This document shows, in pieces, positions 12,422-24,174 of a stretch of 64,000 nucleotides of DNA (its first letter is position 1; each line of letters opens with the position of its first letter). Made by a program: the position numbers and the translations under genes. A model generated the notes under the pieces. That model made no database searches. It was given only the letters and a program-made list of their open reading frames with translations, and was not told the DNA's origin. The DNA lies in NCBI GenBank assembly GCA_011503125.2, contig WWBZ02000002.1, positions 1,612,001-1,676,000 on the forward strand. The letters are read 5' to 3'. Source of the stretch: Botryosphaeria dothidea (Eukaryota > Ascomycota > Dothideomycetes > Botryosphaeriales > Botryosphaeriaceae).

Positions 12422-13090
12422 TCACGCAAGACCACCACCAGCAACGCTCCTAAAGCCCAACGCGTTCTTCCCGCCCAACGCATCGAGTCCGCCGGAGCTC
12501 ACCCTGTTGGCGGCCTTCCTGATCTTCTGCTCCTCACGCAGCTCGCGGATGTGCTCGGCGACCCAGTAGCGGCCCATGGTCTTGTCGTCGAGCGCCTTGG
12601 CGCCCTCGACGCGGCCCATGCACGCCGCGACGCCGCACTCGCAGTCGAAGGCGCGGTCCATGCTCCACTCGGTGCTCGGGTACCAGAAGGTCAGCTCGTC
12701 GCCCTCGCGCAGACCCTCGCCCAGCGGGTTGACGCGGACCTCGTTGCGGGCCATGTCGAAGACGAGGTTGGGCTCGCACGAGTGGTTGATGTAGCGGAGG
12801 TCCGAGTTCAGCTCGATGTGGGCGTCGCGGCCGCACTGGACGGTGGTGTAGAGGGGCGCGGGGGCGGCCGTGGCCTTGGTGATGCGCGCGAAGACGGCGT
12901 TGGGCGGCAGCGAGACCTTGGAGACGGCCTTGGTCGTGTAGTTGTCGCCGTGGACGACGGTGAGCAGCGTGTCCAGGTCCTGGTCGGTGGGCGTCGGGGC
13001 GCCGTTGGTGACGGGCTTCTGCTGCAGCGTGGCGCTGGTGGTGGTGCCGTTGGCTTTGGCCGGAGGGTTGATGGAAGCGGTGACGGCCAT
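12422..13090 (-). CDS. SET-domain protein, single exon
   Basis: This is a 222-aa intronless protein with a compact SET fold, likely a protein-lysine methyltransferase or a degenerate relative. The sequence shows SLPPNAVFARI near residue 60, the substrate/cofactor motif RYINHSCEPNLVF near residue 100 (NHSC pseudoknot), DELTFWYPSTEW (the tyrosine-bearing ELTF-Y motif) and a post-SET-like cysteine group CECGVAACMGRVEGAK. The two pseudoknot motifs are intact, so activity is plausible. It lacks pre-SET or other targeting domains and is shorter than histone methyltransferases. Codon use is very GC3-biased, unlike the flanking DNA. A (GAA)13 tract lies 11 nt upstream of the ATG. The target is unknown. 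Confidence 0.85.
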   Translation of the reverse strand: MAVTASINPPAKANGTTTSATLQQKPVTNGAPTPTDQDLDTLLTVVHGDNYTTKAVSKVSLPPNAVFARITKATAAPAPLYTTVQCGRDAHIELNSDLRYINHSCEPNLVFDMARNEVRVNPLGEGLREGDELTFWYPSTEWSMDRAFDCECGVAACMGRVEGAKALDDKTMGRYWVAEHIRELREEQKIRKAANRVSSGGLDALGGKNALGFRSVAGGGLA

Positions 13091-15081
13091 GGTGGGTGGT
13101 TTCTTCTTCTTCTTCTTCTTCTTCTTCTTCTTCTTCTTCGAAAGACGTTGAGATGTGAGGATAGGCCCCCCTTTATACCAGAGGTCTCAGAAACGTTTCT
13201 TCTGTTTTTTGACAGGAACGAGGACGAGAGAGCAGCAACGGGAAGCTTGATCCGGATAAACTCTTTTCTTCCTCCACGGAGACGAGAGACTGACGCAAAC
13301 AAAAGCGGAGGGGGGAAAGGAGATGGGATTTATACGCACGCCACCAGAGCCCGCCGCCCAAGACGTCTCTCCAGGGACCCTTCTCATTCGGGAATGCCCT
13401 TTAGCCGCAGACAGCTGGCCGCGCGAATTACGGGCGTGGGAGGGGAGGCCCCGCGCGCGCAAAGCTCCGTCCACACGGCCAGTCGAGTGCCTGGGCTTAT
13501 CCACAAATGACGATAAACAGCGGGGGTCCCGTCTAGAACGCGTATGGGCTGGGCTGGCTTTAGCTAAGGACCCCAGGAAAGGATGATGTCTTCTCCCATC
13601 TATCCGGACCCACACAGCAGCAGCCCCGGTTTTCCCGCCATGGTGTGTTTGTGTGGCCTGCCGAGAGCAGGCCGAGGGCGAGGGCAGGCTTCCCCATGCC
13701 GAGGTAAGCAGCGGCTGCGAGTGTGTGGGGAGGAGCGAAGGGCGAGCCGATAGAAAGCGATGAGGACAGCATGCCGCTTGAGCGATAGCGGAGGAGGCAG
13801 CAGCGACACCACCAGAGCTGCCACGAGGCATTTCGTCATCGCCCGTACCTGATCCGCGCACCACACTTCAAACAGCCGTCACCACACTGGCCGACTTCAT
13901 GCGGGCGGCAGCGGCACACGGCTGCTGCTCTTAGCAACAACCGGGCCGCCCGCCTTGCGTGCATTGGATGCTCAGCACTTGCGGCGGAATCAAGAGGCGC
14001 GTGGTTGGCTGGAGCAGGCATCAACCATCTCTGCGCTTTCGCCGCATCCATCAGAGCCCGGCCGGCTTGCAGTCCGCGTGGACTGTGCGTGAAGATGGGC
14101 CCCGGGCCCCGGAAAAAAGACGTAACCCGCACGAAAACAAGACGGAACGCGTCTCTGATGCGACATGTGAAATCACCTGCCCCAACACCCTGACACCCCC
14201 ACCAGTCTGATCATCCTCATGCCATATCGCCGCCAAATAGCGCCCTGTGGACCCGCTCCCACCACGATGACCGCTGATGTTCCATCGAAAAAAAGGCGCG
14301 CTCCTGTGGGGGTCGAGCACACCGGCTGTCTTGCTGATAAGGCCAGCATGTCGGACCACCACTTCTCGACTCCGCGCTGCTCCATTACCCCAAACCCCAG
14401 ATATCCCCAGCCGTTGAACATTCGACATCACACCAGTCACCACCTCGTGCCGTTTACTGCAAACATTCGATGAAGCCTTGATTCTTTCCCCACTATTCCA
14501 CCAATTGACCTCGTTCGACCCTCCGCGAGGTTGGCTATTAATCAGCAAGACCACCACGCCGTCCTCCTCAAAAACTCCCAGAATCCTCCTGCGAAGAAAC
14601 CCCTTACTCTAATCCTCGTCCAGAAGCTGAAGACGGTAACATGCCGCAAGAGCAAGGGATGAAGTGGCGCCAGCAATCGCTGCGCTTGGATACGAACTTT
14701 TTGAACCAGCAAAAGAATACGACGAACTCAAAGAGATAATGATACAGAGCAATCCGCCCGCCCTCTCTATTCGAGCCAGAAGAAAGCAGTCGTTAAGGAG
14801 AATGTACAGGCAAGAGAAATTGCGACGATAACCCACCCCCAATCCAACTATCTCGGTCCAAAACGAATGTGTAAGGGTATATAAGCTTTCCACCAAGCCC
14901 TCCTCGTCATCAAGAAATGTCAGCAAGCCTTTCCCATCAAATAAAGTCGTTAAAAAAAGTCGTCGCAATGTTAAGAAGTGATTTTGTGAAAAGGGGGTAT
15001 TTTGGGTATCAGGCATCGGGGGTATCACGGGTCTGAAAACCAGAAGATGAGAAGCTTTTGAAGAAGGCTGGACTACACCCA
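13091..15081. other. 2.0-kb interval upstream of the SET gene
   Basis: It contains the promoter and leader of the SET gene and, at its right end, the 3' region of the KCH1-like gene. Open frames such as 13187-13864 and 14051-14557 on the minus strand lack domains or conserved motifs. I see no supportable gene. Confidence 0.55.
13101..13139 (-). repeat. (GAA)13 tract directly upstream of the SET-gene start
   Basis: Thirteen TTC units on the plus strand read as GAA on the coding strand. The tract ends 11 nt before the ATG and so probably lies in the 5' UTR. A polypurine tract there could affect transcription or translation initiation and may vary in length. Confidence 0.9.
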
Positions 15082-17577
15082 TCATCGCTCATCGAATCCA
15101 TACGCATCCCTACGCCAATCCTCCGGAGAGGGCTCCCGCCCCCGCGCGCCCGCAGTCGACGGCCTTTGCTCATGCTCGCCAATTTGCGGCTCCTGCGGCT
15201 GCATCGGCTCCGTCGCACTCCTCTTGAGAGGGCGAACCGCCGGCTCTTGCGACCTCAAGGGCGCCGAGAAGTTGCGGGAGGAGCTCTGCCGGCTATGCCC
15301 ACTGCTCCTGCTGTCGTACGTGGGATTGACATGGCGATCCTGCAGAGAGTTACTTGCCTGCGCTCCATCCTCGTAGACGGGGGAAACGCTGCCAGTGCGA
15401 GTATGCGAGACGGGCATTGAGCTGTTCTGGTGCGGATTGAACGCTACGTAGTTCGCTTGAGGCTGTTGCGTGTAATTCGTTGAGCCGGAACGTGTCGAAG
15501 CATTGCTAGGTGAACGCGACCGACGCATGTTGGCAGCAGGCATCGGGCGTTGCATGGGCGTGCCCGCGCGGAACGGATCATACTCGTCCGCCTCAGCAGC
15601 ATAGCCGCCGTTGTAGCCGTTGAAGTCGTTGTGAGAGTTGTTACCCGTGGGACGCTGCTGCTGTTGCAGCTCGTACGCCTCATGCATCGCCGGAGATTGG
15701 CGGCCATAAGGACCAAAGTCAGCATTGCCAAGCGGAGATGGCCCGGGTGTGCCACGGCCCATTGAGCCCATGCCAGTGTTGGTGCGCATAGGTCCAGGGG
15801 GTGGCGGCATGTTATAGCCGTCGTTCATGCTATAGCCAGTGTTTTGGCGCATTGGCATTCCCGGTCCGGGCGAACCCCGTGCTTGAGGCGGAGGTCCGAA
15901 ACCGTTCGGACCGAAACCATTTGGACCATATCCACTCGGGCCATACCCATTGGGACCGTATCCATTAGGACCCATTGTAGGCGAGTTGCGACCTTGCATC
16001 GGAGGCATCGGGGGCCTATCCATGGGAGTATATGACCGCTGTGGCTGTCCGGCACTGAAAGCAGTATTGGATCTTGGAGGCGGGAAGTATCCATTTGGAC
16101 CCATAGGAGCCGGGGAGCCACGAGCTTGAGGAGGGGGTCCTTGGGGCGTATAGGACCGTTGTTGCGGGCCACTGGTCAACGACCTCTCGAATGGCATCGG
16201 CATTGGAGGCACCGGCGGAGGGGTAGATTCTCCCATGTCACCGGCGCTGCCGAGGAGAGGAGCGTTCGAACCATAGCTTTGAGCAGACCAGGCGGAGGAG
16301 GCAGTGTCGGACCTGTTGGGGCCCAACGGTCGCTTGTCGTCTCCGCTGATGCTGGGAAGCGTTGGGGCTCTGGAGGCCGCAGTACGGTTTGTGTTGGAGG
16401 TGCCTGGGCGAGTCGGCGGTTGCGAGGAGTAGGCTGGCAGCGTGGCAAACGAAGATTGAGTGTCGGATCTGTTCATTCCACCAAGCTGGGGAAGCGTAGG
16501 TTTCCGAGGAACCAATTCGGGGCGGGAGTTCTTGCTGTGCAAAACCTTCTGCGATTTCTGCGACCCCCCACCATTTTGCATGTTCATCCTGGCAGCCGCC
16601 GCCCGAGCGGCCTCCTCCTCTTCCTTTCTGATCTTCTTCTCCTGCTTTTCCAAAGCCTTCTGAACCTTCACGCTGACGACGCGCTCCAGTCTCTTGTCAA
16701 CCTTGCGTCTGCAGTAATTCGCCAGTGTACCATCGACAGAGGGAACGTAGTGCCACAGGAACAGTACGTAGAGGACCGCGGCCAGGATCAAACTTAGAGC
16801 GGAAAAGACCCAGATAACTAAGGTGAACAACATAGAGGAAAGGATGACAGCCTGCTCTCTCTGCTCAGCTGCCAGAACCTCGATGTTGATCCAAAACTGC
16901 TCGATCCCCGAGTGTCCATCAGTCGCAGCCTTGTCTCCTTCGGGCAAAAGGTCGGCCTTCATAGCGGCCCACAATGTCACGGCGTTGACCACCTGACGCG
17001 GGCCCTCGGCCAAAAGGATACGGATGGCGCTCTTGAACTGGAAATAGACAAACAGTGCAATGTAGTCGACGCCCTTCTTACTTTTCGTCAGTTCGGCGAA
17101 AACGAGGAAACGCCTCCAGCCATTCCCACCCTTGTAAATCCGTGAACTTTGCAGAGTGGCGGCCAAGGGGTCGAGGTAACTGTCCGCAACACCGCCACCG
17201 CGCATGACGCGGAAGGCGCGCAACCATTCGAAGGCGGCGAGAGCCCAGGAGAAGATGATACAGCCGGTGAAAATCCATTTCGAGATGCTAATGTCGATGG
17301 CCGGGTCGACCTGGCTGGACCATTTGTTGAAGGCGAGCAGGTTGACGGCCGTGAAGGTATCGGCGCCATAGACGGCTATCGCGATGCCGCTGAGAACCCA
17401 AAGCCAAAGGTAGGAGAGTTTGGACTTCCACGATGACGAGGTGAAATCGCTGAGATTCTGTCAAGCTGTCAGCACACGATTCAGTGACTGGCAAATGAGG
17501 CGACGCACAATATAATCCCACTTCTGTTCCTCGCGAACATTCTTTTCCTGGTCGCTGAGGCGACCGAAGCAACCCAT
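15082..17577 (-). CDS. KCH1: KCH1/PRM6-like low-affinity potassium transporter
   Basis: This is a fungal plasma-membrane protein of about 814 aa. In yeast this family mediates the K+ influx that promotes calcium influx during mating and stress. Exon 1 is 17577-17509 (23 codons, MGCFGRLSDQEKN) and exon 2 is 17457-15082; the 51-bp intron falls between codons. Four hydrophobic segments are visible: around residues 38-60 (LSYLWLWVLSGIAIAVYG), 85-102 (WIFTGCIIFSWALAAFEW), 140-160 (DYIALFVYFQFKSAIRILL) and 205-240 (AVILSSMLFTLVIWVFSALS). The signature RAFRVMRGGGVADSYLDPLA lies between the second and third. A Lys/Glu-rich coiled stretch follows, then about 500 residues of Pro/Ser/Gly/Asn-rich disordered tail with NGYGP/NGFGP repeats. 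Family assignment is strong; transport is inferred from yeast. Confidence 0.88.
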
Positions 17578-19160
17578 GGCGGGCTGCTATCCAATATTAA
17601 GTAGATAGATAGTAAAGACAGTAGCGACTTCAGTCCGGCTGAAGTGGGTCGGATAGTATTAGGGAAAGGGAGAGTGTGAGGGAGAGGTGAGGCGTCGAGC
17701 GCTCACGGCGAATGAAGCAACGCAGTTGCTGTGAATGGAGGGCTGGATCGAACAGTCCAGCTGCGATACCGCCAGCGGAACGAAGGCTCGGAGGAGCGCA
17801 GGCGGTGATAAAAGGCGACGGGATCCCGGTGGTGTTTGAGGAGCGTATGGGTCGGAGGGAAGCGAGCGTGGGCTATGTACGGATCGGGGCGACAGGAATG
17901 AGGGGCATGACTGAAAGAAGGGAGGTGAATCGTGTTAGGGTTCCCTTCTCGTCGCACAATGGGTGGCTATTGTTGGAGCGTGGGACAAAGGAATGCGGTG
18001 ATCAGCGAGCGGGTTTGTCGCGCACACACAAAGACGGTGGTGTCGGGTGATTGTCGCTGGGCGGGCGGCTTGACACTGGCTACTGTCCAGCTCAGCAGCT
18101 GGATGCGCGCGATGGGCGGTGGAGGCTGGTGGGTTTAATGGCGAACGTGTCGCAGGACAGCAGTCGGCATGGCGGTGCCCTCAGCGATGTGCAATGTCGG
18201 CGGCAATGAGGGTCGCAGCCTTGCAGGCCTGGGGCTTGGGCGTGTGGAGGCCGTGTCGCGCGCCCGCCGTCGCAGACGCTGCTCACTATCTCAAACGCCT
18301 CTGATACGCACGGCTGTCCAATCAACGCCGCCGCCCGTCCTCTCCCCAGGCCGATTCCGCGCATGAAAGCCGCAGGGCTACGTCGTACCTAGCCTGTTCC
18401 TGGCCCGCCCGCCACAGCCATTGGCGAGGGCATGGGTATGCCTGTCGCACCCGCCGGCCCATGCAGGCCATCGCAGACCCCAAAGCGGGCCAGCGTCCAT
18501 CCGGACGGCCAAGCGGCCTCAACGGCGAACCATTCTCGCCCTGCCGCGCATTCAGAGACCCAGCGCCTCCAGCTCCAGAGCCGCACCGGAAACATCGTGC
18601 TGGCCTGCGTGTACCGCCTGCCGTTTGCGACACCCCGCCGTCGCGAAATTTGCAGGTTCCACCCTGCCCGTCCCGAGCGTCCCGGGCGCGGCTTGTTTCC
18701 ACCACCAGCAGCTGCCCGCGAATTGATTATGGAGTCGTCCCAAATGACAATCGACGCCACTTGGCGCCTGCCTTGTTTGTCGCATGACACGTTGGTCGAG
18801 GGAAGACCCCGTGACCTCATTAAGATGAGTGCATCATAAAAAGTCAAATGGAAGTTGCCTTCGCAGAAATTTGCTTTGGGCGAGTGATCGGACGCTCAAG
18901 GCCCTCGCCATATTGCTTTGCCTCAGGCTTAAGCGTATTCGTAACACTGAATTCGCACGAAACATGCCGCCCCGCACGTCGCACCGGCGGCTAAAGCAGA
19001 CTTGCACACGGCGTTTCAAGCAATGCAAAACTCTCGTCCAATCATAGTTCCCGTAGAAACTCCCTATCCTACTGATCCATGACAGTCCCGAAAGCCAATA
19101 AAAAAATTGCTGTCTAGAATTTTATACAGAGCTTTTCTTTCTCTCCTCGCTGCCACCTCT
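17578..19160. other. Interval between the KCH1-like gene and KAR2
   Basis: The left part should hold the KCH1-like promoter and the right end the KAR2 3' UTR. Four or more overlapping open frames on both strands at 18320-18850 have no recognisable features. I see no gene here. Confidence 0.55.
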
Positions 19161-21350
19161 CTACAACTCGTCGTGGCCGCTGGGCTCGTCATCGTCATAG
19201 TCAGGCATACCGCCAGCGCCGCTGTAGAGCTTGCTGGTGATGGGGTACGCCACGTTGGACAGCTTCTCGCGCTGCTCCTCGAAGTCCTCGGCCGTGGCCT
19301 CAGCCGCGTTCTCCTCGAGCCAGTCCTGCGCCTCCTTGACAGCCTCCATGATCTGCAACAATTTACGTCAGCCAATGCTCGTACAACTGATTCAGCATGT
19401 GCAGGGTTACTTGCCGTCTCCTTGTCATCGTCGTCAATCTTGCCACCAAGGCCATCCTCGTCGTTGACCTGGTTCTTGAGGCTGAAAGCGTAGTTCTCAA
19501 GGCTGTTTCTGGCCTCGATCCTCTCGCGAGTCGCCTTATCTTCATCGGCATATTTCTCAGCCTCAGCGACCATGCGCTCAATCTCATCGGCGCTCAGGCG
19601 GCCCTTGTCGTTCGTGATGGTAATCGACTCAGACTTGCCCGTGCCCTTGTCACCGGCCGAAACCTTGAGGATACCGTTGGCGTCGAGCTCGAACGAGACC
19701 TCGATCTGAGGAACACCACGAGGTGCCGGCGGAATGCCAGTGAGCTCGAACTTGCCCAAAAGGTTGTTGTCCTTGGTCATCGAACGCTCGCCCTCGTAGA
19801 CCTGGATCAGGACGACAGGCTGGTTATCAGCAGCAGTCGAGAAGATCTGGCTCTTGCGAGTAGGAATCGTGGTGCCACGCTTGATCAGGTGGGTCATGAC
19901 ACCGCCAGTGGTCTCGATACCGAGAGTAAGAGGGTTGACATCCATGAGGACGAGGCTACCAGCCTCCTCCTCGCCAGAGAGAATACCACCCTGAACAGCG
20001 GCACCGTAGGCAACAGCCTCGTCGGGGTTGACGTCCTTCCTGGCCTTCTTGCCGAAGTACTCCTCGAGCAGAGACTGGACCTTGGGGATACGAGTGGAAC
20101 CACCAACAAGGACAATGTCGTCGATGTCAGACTTCTTGAGCTTGGCATCCTTGAGAACCTGCTCAACCGGCTTGAGCGTCTTCTTGAAGAGATCATTGTT
20201 GAGCTCCTCGAACTTGGCGCGGGTGAGCGTCTCGGAGAAGTCGTTGCCGTCGTGGAAAGACTCGATCTCAATCTTGATCGACATCTGGGAAGAGCTACGA
20301 AAAGGTTAGAAATCATGTTTGTCTGCGGCCTTGCTAATCGGGAGAACTTACAGAGTACGCTTGGCCTTCTCAACCTCGCGCTTCAGCTTACCCATGGTCT
20401 TGGGGTTCTTGCTAATATCGACGCCATTCTTCTTGTTGTACTGCTTGGTAAAGTAGTCGATGACACGGTTGTCAAAATCCTCACCACCAAGGTGAGTGTC
20501 ACCAGCAGTAGCCTGGACCTCGAAAACACCCTCGTCGACAGTGAGAATGGAGACATCGAAAGTACCACCACCAAGGTCGTAGACGATGATCTGGCGCTCG
20601 GTCTTGTCATCCTTCTTGTCCAGGCCGTAAGCCAGAGCGGCCGCAGTGGGCTCGTTGACAACACGGAGAACGTTCAGACCGGCAATGGTACCGGCGTCCT
20701 TGGTAGCGGCTCTCTGAGCGTCGTTGAAGTAGGCCGGGACCGTGACAACGGCGTTCTCAACAGTCTCGCCGAGGTACTGCTCGGCAACATCCTTCATCTT
20801 GCTCAGGACCATGGCGCTGACCTCCTCGGGGGTGAACGTTTTGTCCTCGCCCTTGACGTCGACCTGGACACGCGGCTGGCCGTTCTTGTTGACCACCTTG
20901 AACGGGAAGTGCTTGATGTCGTTCTGAACATCCTTCTCGCTGTACTTGCGACCGATCAGACGCTTGATATCGAAGATGGTGCGGCGGGGGTTCGAGGCGT
21001 CTGCAGGCGATGTCAGCTTGTACATTGGCGGGCGCGCTTCGGTGGGACTTACATTGGTTCTTCGCGGCGTCACCGATAAGACGCTCCTCGTCGGTGAAAG
21101 CCACCCACGAAGGCGTGATACGGTTACCCTGGTCGTTGACGATGATCTCGACCTTGCCACCCTTCATAACACCCACACAAGAGTATGTAGTTCCCAGATC
21201 GATGCCAATGACGGGGCCCTTCACGGCGTTGTCGTCAGACTGTGCCCTCGCGGTGCCGAGAAGCACCATGGGCGCGCAGATGACGAGGAGGAGGTAGAGG
21301 ACCGTAGTCCATTGGAAGCGCGAGGACGCGCCTCCCGACCGCCGAGCCAT
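19161..21350 (-). CDS. KAR2: ER Hsp70 chaperone BiP/Kar2
   Basis: This is the luminal ER chaperone for translocation, folding and unfolded-protein sensing, 672 aa. Exons on the minus strand are 21350-21053, 21000-20352, 20294-19415 and 19352-19161. A hydrophobic signal peptide (about residues 12-36, [16 protein letters not shown]) precedes [13 protein letters not shown]. Other Hsp70 landmarks are present: [44 protein letters not shown] and the linker-like [13 protein letters not shown]. The protein ends in the ER-retention signal HDEL. The third intron (19353-19414) uses a GC-AG pair: the donor reads ACG|GCAAGT, and only this donor restores KETIMEAVKE. The long antisense frame over this gene is an Hsp70 codon-bias artefact. 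Confidence 0.97.
19353..19414 (-). other. GC-AG intron in KAR2
   Basis: This 62-bp intron has donor GCAAGT in place of GTAAGT. The nearby GT (AA|GTAACC) would shift frame, while the GC donor joins DDDKET to [11 protein letters not shown] as in other fungal BiP proteins. Confidence 0.88.
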
Positions 21351-22885
21351 GTCGAACGGTGGAACGAAAACGGAGCGGGATGGAGAGGTCGGTGTTGAGT
21401 CTAGAGGTGTGCCCGTCCGCTGGAGCTATTAGTGGAGAAGGGGTATCACTGAAGTGCGGACAAAAGTAGAAGAAGAAGAAGAGGTCGGGTGTGGAGTGGG
21501 AGGAACAGCGACGACCTGGGGTGGTCTTTATGTAGGCGCTATGTGAAGTCACCACCGTTGCCTTTTCACTGGAGCTCAAATACCCGGATAATCAGCATTG
21601 CCGCCTCTGGCCATGGCCGAAAGCGGGCTAGCGGCAGGGTTCGGCGGCGCATCAGTGGCCGCAATAGGGCTTTTTGCAACCTGTCCTTTCCGCGCGTGAA
21701 ACTTCGAGAACAGCGAGCCCGCACAGCGCGGCTGACGCCCCCTCCAACACCCAAGCCCCCATGCTTATTTCTCGCTCCAGCTGCTAAATCGGGCCCGCGC
21801 GCCCATCCGAACTATACACGTGGAGTCTTGGCGCCTCTACCGCGCTGTTCTGCGGCCACCGTGGCATCAATCTCAATAATCTGGATAATTTCGCCTCCAA
21901 CGCCACTACCCTGGTGGAGTCAAAGAACAGTCATCGTCGTCCTGATGCGCATTATCATTGCCAGGCTAGCTCCAACTGCTGGCCACCTGCAACGTGTTTG
22001 TTACTAACAAAGCACCACCTTTCATTCCGGAAACAGAAGCTTCACGAAAGTACCAAAACTCCACGCGCTGGTGAGAACCGCGGTTTATGTTATGTGTGAC
22101 TGTTTGGCGTTCGCCTGGAATTCAACTTCGTGTGAGCATTTCTCGCGAGCGTATTCCGCCACAAGCCCGGGACCTTCCTTTCTCGGTAATCGCGACTTGC
22201 TCGGCATGATCACTGCGAGTATCCGCCGTGTCACTTGTTCATTCAGATCCTGTGTCATGTTTCACATCATGACCACCATAGCTCTGCACAGGCTCTAGCT
22301 TACAAAGAAATACCCACAAACTACACATGGGCATCTGCACCATTTTCTACGGTCCCCAATGTTGCCACAGCAAGGCAGCTGCTCCAATTATTAACAAAAG
22401 CGTCAAGTCATGACCGTTTCCGGCTCATACCTGAGCTGCTTAGGTCTGGTGGACTCATCAAGAATCTACATCATTTCCCTTTCTCACTATACAATGAGGG
22501 AGCTTGGCGGGTTTCCAAGGCAAGGTATACGTACCAGTCGGGCTACGTTTCGCCGGCTACCCGAAATGTGTCTTGGAAGGTGGACAAGAAGCGCTTTCTT
22601 CGTGTCTCAGTCAGGTATGTTCCATTTGAAACCACATGTCTATGGTTCTCCACGAGAAGCAGAACGCTGTCATGAAAGAGCTTCATCAGATTTATATAGG
22701 CCTTGCAGACGACATGTAGATCTGCTCATCGATCACATTCTCTTCGGCTTTTTCACACATTCGTTCATACATTTACTGCTGAACAACATTGAATTCCTTC
22801 CACGAAATCACAGCCACTCTTTTTCCCCGTCGAATCGCAGCCAAGAACTTCCTGAAAATCCCCGAACGTTATCCCTTCTGCCACA
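21351..22885. other. Divergent promoter region between KAR2 and the unknown gene at 22886
   Basis: This 1.5-kb region separates two genes transcribed away from each other. It should contain the KAR2 stress-responsive promoter. I did not find a canonical CCAAT-N9-CCACG ERSE or a clear heat-shock element by eye. Open frames inside are short or domain-less. Confidence 0.55.
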
Positions 22886-23815
22886 ATGGATCCCGCTCAA
22901 GGTCGGGACGATCAGAGCCAACCGAAGTCTCCAAGTCCTCCAAAACCACCACAACGACCAATTCTTGCAGTCGTCATCCCGTCTTCATCAGGTGCCTCTT
23001 CCGGTCCTGCAACAGCTCCAGCCGGCAACGGATCTAGCCATCCAAATCCTGAACCACGGGATCCGGAAGTCCCAGCTACAGCATTTCCGCTTGGCCAGGA
23101 CCGTGACGATAGCTTTGCCTTCTGGAGACATCCCGGAATTATTGGTTGGATCCTAGTAGGATCTTATGGAGTGCTCATTACCGAACAGACCGGGAACAGC
23201 GATGTGCTCAATCAACAGATGCGCGCCACCGAGGCTGATACCTGCTCGCCACACACTCTGGCGTGCCCAGATGGCGACAAACCGTCAAGCAGCTTGAAAG
23301 ATCTTCTTTCGCAAGAACGGACACATCTCATGGCGGCTGTCAACCCGGTCGGCCCTTGGCCCGATGCCAGAGAATCCCTTCCGCGCACCATTGTCAAGGT
23401 CAAGATAAGGAATTCAAAGGCGTTAATGAGTGAGCCTGGAACCAACAAACGCGACGATAGCGAGCTGCACTCGTTCCTGGTGCTCTTCGCAGGGCTCACT
23501 CACGTCGCAGCTCTTCCCCTTGTTCGCTGGACAGACATCAACAGGTGGGAGGGTTCCGATGCCTGGCCCATCATCACCCATGAAGAGGTTGATGGGCTGC
23601 ATATGACACTTCCGCGTCGAGGCGCCATGGTCATGGAGCCCGGATACTCTGAGAGTCTCTGGGAACGTGCTCGAACGCGGCCGTTGTTCTTCGCACGGTT
23701 ACATCGGATGGCGCTGATCCCGACAAGTCGCTTTCAAATTGTGGTTGGCAGAGTCACGTCCGAAAGCTTTGCCACGATGCTTGAGACCCTCATGGAGACG
23801 TTCCCGTGGCCTTGA
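22886..23815 (+). CDS. Hypothetical protein, single exon
   Basis: This is a 309-aa frame from the ATG at 22886 to the TGA at 23813-23815. I do not recognise the family. The first 75 residues are Pro/Ser/Gln-rich and probably disordered. The rest is balanced in composition and looks globular, with hydrophobic segments HPGIIGWILVGSYGVLI (about 88-104) and LHSFLVLFAGLTHVAALPL (about 193-211), and a C-terminal half rich in Trp, Arg and Phe (RTRPLFFARLHRMALIP). No catalytic motif is evident. The balanced amino-acid content and clean start support a real gene; function is unknown. Confidence 0.65.
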   Translation: MDPAQGRDDQSQPKSPSPPKPPQRPILAVVIPSSSGASSGPATAPAGNGSSHPNPEPRDPEVPATAFPLGQDRDDSFAFWRHPGIIGWILVGSYGVLITEQTGNSDVLNQQMRATEADTCSPHTLACPDGDKPSSSLKDLLSQERTHLMAAVNPVGPWPDARESLPRTIVKVKIRNSKALMSEPGTNKRDDSELHSFLVLFAGLTHVAALPLVRWTDINRWEGSDAWPIITHEEVDGLHMTLPRRGAMVMEPGYSESLWERARTRPLFFARLHRMALIPTSRFQIVVGRVTSESFATMLETLMETFPWP

Positions 23816-24174
23816 GGCTGTGCGCATCGGAGGGGTCGGGAGGTTATTGCAAGAGGAGTGGAGTGGTTTCATCTGCTTTCGCGTTTTGATTTTATGTTGC
23901 CATGAAGTCATGAGTTGCAAATCGTGTTTAAGGGAAGTATGCTAACTTGGTATTCATAACTAGACTAGAAAAGAAAAACCGAAGGGCGCAGCTGGTCTGG
24001 AGCCCTTCAAGAGAAGAATGCTTCCGGTCGTGACATCGTGCTTCTTTGTATGAATCCCCCTCATCTTTCCCATATACTCATAAAACGTTTCATCGCCTTG
24101 CATCCACCAGTCCAGGATCAACTGCTGTTTTCTCCTCCCTACCGTCCCTCAACATTACAGCCATGGCCATGCTT
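23816..24174. other. Convergent 3' region
   Basis: This stretch lies between the stop codons of the unknown gene (+) and the BIM1-like gene (-). It should hold both 3' UTRs. Nothing else is seen. Confidence 0.6.

Noticed and set aside
19397..21079. 560-codon open frame antisense to KAR2
   Set aside because: Long antisense frames on Hsp70 genes are a known codon-bias artefact. The sense strand carries all BiP motifs, spliced in frame, and the antisense product is Leu/Val/Asp-rich without any domain.
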